Of a stretch of DNA of 64,000 bases, positions 59,400-64,000 are shown one piece after another. How positions within the stretch are numbered: position 1 is the first letter of the stretch; each line of letters starts with the position of its first letter. The position numbers were made by a program, and so were the translations under genes. Source of the DNA: Biscogniauxia marginata (lineage: Eukaryota; Ascomycota; Sordariomycetes; Xylariales; Xylariaceae); contig MU404152.1 in NCBI GenBank assembly GCA_022695795.1, positions 98,636 through 162,635 on the forward strand. Direction: 5' to 3'. The notes beneath the pieces were generated by a model. That model searched no databases. It worked only from the letters and a program-made list of their open reading frames with translations, and was not told the origin of the DNA.

Positions 59400-61229
59400 A
59401 CGAAGCATTATTTTATTTATATAAATAAGTAGGAATTAGGTTAAACGAACAAGAAAAGAACTTAAACTAATAAAGCTCGACTTAATAAAATATATTATTA
59501 TTATTTTAGTATTATACTTAACCTCGTAATATTATATTTTATTATTTTTATCGCGTATTAAATATTATTATTTTTTATATTTAACTTAAAAAACATTTAA
59601 ATATATCTATAAAACACTATTTTAATAATTTATAATCGTTATAATAAGTTATATACTTTTAAAGAATTTAAAAAAGAACGTTATTTTTTATAAACCTTTT
59701 TTATAACCGTTTTACCTTTTTCTTCGTTCCGGAATTACCATTTAAAATATCGATATTTTAAAACCTCGAAAAAACGAATTATTTTATTATTTTATTTATT
59801 TCACTTTTATTTAACGTAATTATATAAAACTTTTATATTTTAAATATAAATAATATTATTATTAATAACTCTACTTTATAGTTTTAAAACTTTATTACTT
59901 AAATAAACTAAACTTTAAACGACATAATTAATTTCGTAATAAAGAAAAATAAAATTTATAACGACACTTTAAATTAACTTCGCACTAATTACGACATTTT
60001 TAATAATATTATATATTAAATATTTAATAACCTCGAAAAATTTAAAAATAATATAATTAAAATAAATAACTACTTCGCCATCGCCGTTAACCGATAAATA
60101 ATTACTTATGCGAAAAATAATACTTAATAATAAAAATCCTTAAAACGTATAATAATTACTATAAAAAACTAAAAAGAATTTTAACGAAAAGTTTATAATA
60201 TAATAAAAACATTTTATAATACTTAATAAAACTTAAAACGTTAAAACTAAAAAATTTAAAATTAAACTTAAATTTAAAATTTCGATATTTATAAATTATT
60301 TATAAAAATAATAAATTATAATATTTATTTTAACGACTTAAAATAAAGATTAATTTAATAAGTTCGAGGAATTATTTAAAATATTCTTATTAAAACTTAA
60401 AAATTTTAAACGATTAACGAAATAATTTAAAACTTAAACTAAAAAAAACGAGTTAAATTTTTAAATAAATAAGCGACTTTTCTCGTTTTATTTAATATAA
60501 AACTTATGTTAAGCTTTTTATTAAAAGCTTTTATTTATTTATAACTTATTAACTACTTTAAAAATTATTATAACTTTAACGCTTTTTATTAATACCCCCG
60601 CTTTTTAATTAAAATAAATTATAATCCTTTTTTACTTTTAAAATAATAATATTCTCGCCCTTTTAAAATCTTATTAAATAAAAAACTAATAAAAACATAT
60701 AAAAAACGCCGCGTTTAAATAAATAACCCCTTTTTAATAAATAAACCACTTAAAAAAATCCGACCCCAGAAATAATAATAATAACGACGAAAATAAAAAG
60801 CCCTTAAAAAGACCTTTAAAAAAACCGAAACGTACAAAAAAAAGCCTTTTACTATTAAAACGACTTAAAACGAGAAACTTAATAAAAAATATTTAAAATT
60901 CTCGTTTAAACCTTAAAAAAACGATTAACTTTAAATAAATAAACCTTTAATATATAACGATAAAAATATAAAAAAGTTTTATACTTAATAAATATCTATT
61001 AAAACATTTTTAAAAACGATAAAATTAAGATGATTTAAATAAAATCGTTTTTTATAAAAAAACTTTTAATTAACACTAAAAAAAACCTGTATATTAATTA
61101 ATATATATATATATATTTAATAATTAAAATAATTATTTCGCTTTTATTTAAAAGCGATTTCACGATACCGCTAAACCTTTTAAACGACTTAAAAATTAAA
61201 AACCTTTAAATATTAAAATAATATTACTT
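59400..61229. mobile_element. RIP-degraded AT-rich DNA
   Basis: Composition changes abruptly at about 59400 to a very AT-rich sequence in which C occurs mostly before G, C or T and rarely before A, and TG is correspondingly scarce. Depletion of CA/TG with rise of TA is the signature of repeat-induced point mutation on both strands. No ORF of normal length survives. By position it is probably the decayed interior of a retroelement ending at the LTR-like copy that starts at 61230, but I could not read a protein from it. Confidence 0.65.
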
Positions 61230-61497
61230 TGTTACAACCCTGTCTAGTTAGGTGATTCAGGTCACGTGACCTGGGGTCAGCGATCTCGCTGTTTTTGCGA
61301 AATCACTATATTTAAAAAAAGAACCTTAAATAATAAAAAAGAATATAAAAAGGATAAAATTTCCTTTATATCTAGTTATTTATTCTAGTTCCTTAATTAT
61401 TAATTTAAAATTATAATCACTTTTTAATATTATAATAAAAGTACCTTAAAATCTCTTTAACAAATAAAACATTATAAATCACTTAAATGTTACGAAC
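61230..61497 (+). repeat. LTR-like copy A
   Basis: Begins TGTTACAACCCTGTCTAG and ends ATAAATCACTTAAA. It shares with copy B the block AGTTATTTATTCTAGTT/CCTTAATTATT and AATCACTTTTTAATATTAT through the end, in the same order. The first 85 bp are far less AT-rich than the surroundings and contain the palindrome GGTCACGTGACC at 61260-61271. Confidence 0.6.
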
Positions 61498-61805
61498 TAA
61501 CAAGGGTAAAGGGAATTGAGTTGGTCATGTGATCTGAGGTCACATGACTCCAAAGGGAATTCTCTATTGAACTATTAAGAATTAAAGAGAATATTAGAAT
61601 TCTCTATTAAACTCTTAAGAATTAAAAAGAATATCAGTGTTACTCTTTAAAAAGGATAAAGTATAAATAAATTAAGATTTCCTATGTATTTAGTCATTTA
61701 TTTTAGTTGTTTAACTATTAATTTAAAACTATAATCACTTTTTAATATTATAATAAAAATACCTTAAAATCTTTTTAATAAACAAAACATTACAAATCAC
61801 TTAAA
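61498..61805 (+). repeat. LTR-like copy B, directly abutting copy A
   Basis: Begins TGTTACGAACTAAC and ends TACAAATCACTTAAAT. The last 150 bp match copy A closely. Near 61524-61548 it has an inverted repeat GTCATGTGA...TCACATGAC corresponding to the CACGTG palindrome of copy A. A 40-bp tandem duplication (GAATTCTCTATT...) at about 61557-61635 makes it longer than copy A. Confidence 0.6.
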
Positions 61806-64000
61806 TTAATCTCAATTTATTATTACTTTTAAATTAAAAAAACCTAATACGTACTTATTTATAAAGTTAATTAACTAGGAATATATAAGGAGGTTCGTCA
61901 CATTTTAATAACTCTTTAATTAATACTTAATATTAATTAAAAAAAAGGGACTTTTGATCGAACCGTCTTAAAATAAGTATACCCCCTAAAACCAAAGGGT
62001 AACAAGAAAAAAAACAAATAAAAAACAATAATTAATAAGCTCTTAAACAAAAGCTTTAGATTTTTTTACGGTATAATAAAAATGTTTAAAAGAACTAACA
62101 TAAAAATTAATTATAATTATAATTAAAAAAGAGTCTTAAGAAGACACCTCAAAATCTTAGTAAGAAAAATCATTTAAGGAAAAAGAAAAGGAAAAGGAAG
62201 AAATACCTAAAAAAGAAAACAAATAAGCAAAATAACCTTTACCTTCTAAAAATAAATAACTAAAACTATTTTTAAACGATAATAACCTTAATAACTCAAA
62301 CGACGAAAATAATATAATAACCTCTAATATAAAAGGTTTTAAATTAATTATACTTAATAAATATAATAAATTGAGCGATTTAAAGAGATTTTTAATTTAG
62401 GCCGGAACTTATTTATAGTTTTATCACGAAATAATTACCATTAAAAAACAAAAATTTTTTATAGTATTTTAACTCCTTATTAAAACTGCCTTAACCTAGT
62501 TTTAACTAGTATTAAAAATCATTTAAAAAACGGATTAAACGCTTAAAGAGACACAAAAAAGGTCTTTAAGAATTACAAGAAATTTAAAAAACAACTTAGA
62601 TTTATATTTAGCAACCTAATCTTCAAGTAACAAGCCGAAGCTCGACTTTATAAATTACGACAAAATAAAAAGACTTTAAATTACGCTATTAAGTTTAAAA
62701 AACTCGTAAACTAATTATAATTACTTATTAAGAGCTTATATTACTTATTTTATTAAGAATTAAAAAACCATATAAAAAATAAGCTATATAAAACAAGTTT
62801 ATATAAAGAAAAAAACCTAAGAAAGTTTAATAACTACGTTATAATGGTAATTACTATTAATAACGAAAACTTCGAATAATACCTTAAAAAGAAAAAAACG
62901 ATATAACGAAAAAACGGCGATTAATAAAAAAAAAGGAAATCATAAAAGTAGTGCCGAAACAAGAAAAGGCATTAAAACTAAGTTAAACCCTATTAAAATC
63001 AACGCTACTTCAAAAAAGCAAAAAAAATAAAATAAATCAACTATTAAGTGTTTTAACTATAAAAAGAAAAATACTATAAAAACGAGTACCGAAATCTTAA
63101 GAAATAAAAACCAAAAATAAAAGGGATTTTTTAACTCGAGAAAAAAACATTTAAAATAAAAATTTATTTCGAAAATAATAAATAAATAAACCAAGTATTT
63201 ATTATTATTATTATTATAATAAAAAAAACGAGGAGGTTTTTATAAAAAGAAGTTATAAATATTATTAAGTCGATTATAAAGACTATTTAAAGCACGATTA
63301 CTTATACTTAAAATACCTTACGTTAAAACAAGCTAAATAAGGATATAATAAAAGCGAATTACCATATAAATATAATACTTATAAACTAGGATACGACTTA
63401 AGAATTAAGTTAAACCATAATAAGCTATATTAAAGCCATTATAATAACGATAAATGCGAAACCTATTAAGGAAAAAGCTAGCATAATAGTTTAAACCGGA
63501 GATTTTATATAAATAATAATTATAATATTTATTAAAACTTAAATAATGTTAATTAACTTAATAAACTATTAAGTAAAAAACCTAAAATAAAGCTAAAAAT
63601 AAAAAAACAACCAAAAAAGAAATATATATCGTTACATTAAAGCTTTTATATTAACGACACTTATTAAATATATAGAAATTCTAAAAATAAAATCGGCTAT
63701 TATCCTTAAGAACTAAAAAGTAATAACACGAAAAAAAATAAATATATTTATAATAACGTCTCATAATAACCACATTATTTTAAAGCATGTTATCTTCATT
63801 TAAGTTCCGAAAAAAACAATAAAATAACTATTAAAGGTTATATATATTACATCTTAATACTATGCGATATACACGATTTACTTGAAACAGGTTTCGAAAA
63901 AGACGAAATTAAAAAAGAATTATAGGAATTATAAAAAGAATTATAGGAATTATAAAAAGAATTATAGGAATTATAAAAAGAATTATAGGAATTATAAAAA
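61806..64000 (+). mobile_element. Decayed Ty3/gypsy retrotransposon, gag and start of pol, truncated by window end
   Basis: Behind copy B, plus-strand translation with many stops still shows a gag: QAEARLYKLRQNKKTLNYAI, KFKKLVN, then LFY*ELKNHIKNKLYKT and NNYVIMVITINNENFE at about 62625-62880, the order seen in fungal Ty3/gypsy gag (capsid-like alpha-helical part). A degraded CCHC zinc knuckle lies at about 63049-63100, with its second Cys and the Gly replaced (G-to-A changes) and a one-base slip. Stops sit mainly where CAA/CAG or TGG codons would be expected, consistent with RIP. The polyprotein cannot be functional. The element continues beyond 64000. Confidence 0.7.
63917..64000 (+). repeat. 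21-bp tandem repeat, four units
   Basis: Four perfect copies of a 21-bp unit (two GAATTATA sub-units followed by GG or AAAAA) fill 63917-64000 and run into the window edge, so the copy number is a minimum. In the frame of the flanking decayed pol it encodes a seven-residue period, Glu-Leu-stop-Glu-Leu-stop-Lys, with stops TAG and TAA at Gln-compatible positions. Confidence 0.85.

Noticed and set aside
63917..64000. CRISPR-like array
   Set aside because: The units are contiguous with no spacers, so it is an ordinary tandem repeat in eukaryotic DNA.

Overview
The window is nuclear DNA of a filamentous ascomycete (Pezizomycotina, most likely a Sordariomycete). The evidence is compact genes with 45-90 bp GT-AG introns and CTAAC/CTGAC branch points, typical fungal families (HsbA, AA9 LPMO with CBM1, GH55, eqolisin-like, DUF1996, fungal rhodopsin-like, AkrA, QDE-2-type Argonaute), and a terminal AT-rich block with the hallmarks of repeat-induced point mutation (RIP). 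Gene models below were spliced by hand; in each intact multi-exon case the phases close without a stop.

Layout. 0.2-10 kb: a secreted HsbA-like protein, a four-exon type B carboxylesterase, a cupin-like relic, a Hal2-type 3'(2'),5'-bisphosphate nucleotidase, a low-complexity ORF with two WW-like motifs, and a PAP2-superfamily membrane phosphatase. 10-23 kb is gene-poor, with only a BTB/POZ protein (12.3-13.3 kb) and a MARVEL-domain membrane protein (16.7-17.8 kb). 22.9-26.1 kb: a complete slicer-competent Argonaute. 28-35 kb: a small F-box protein, an extracellular intradiol-dioxygenase-like protein and an AA9 LPMO with CBM1. 35-46 kb: an HNH-type gene that looks broken by a deletion, a rhodopsin-like membrane gene with a 1-bp frameshift, an eqolisin-fold protein lacking both catalytic residues, a seven-exon DUF1996 protein, and two unrecognised proteins. 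48-51 kb: a GH55 glucanase gene interrupted by TAA-TAG. 51-58 kb is a housekeeping block: AkrA palmitoyltransferase, SRP receptor beta and cystathionine beta-synthase. 58.5-59.2 kb is a gene relic. 59.4-64 kb is RIP-degraded retroelement DNA with two abutting LTR-like copies and a decayed Ty3/gypsy gag.

How the parts relate. There is no obvious biosynthetic cluster. Three secreted or extracellular plant- or fungal-wall-active genes (LPMO, dioxygenase, GH55) suggest a saprotroph, endophyte or plant-associated lifestyle. The window also has a high load of broken genes (HNH, rhodopsin, GH55, two relics) next to a RIP-mutated transposon block, while an Argonaute with all four catalytic residues is present, so both a small-RNA silencing component and traces of RIP are visible in one locus. 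The strongest leads are the GH55 tandem stop codons in place of a Gln-Gln pair, the eqolisin-like protein with both catalytic residues replaced, the HNH-core deletion, and a RIP-decayed heptad-repeat tandem array at the right edge. I did not find a clear new multi-gene system.
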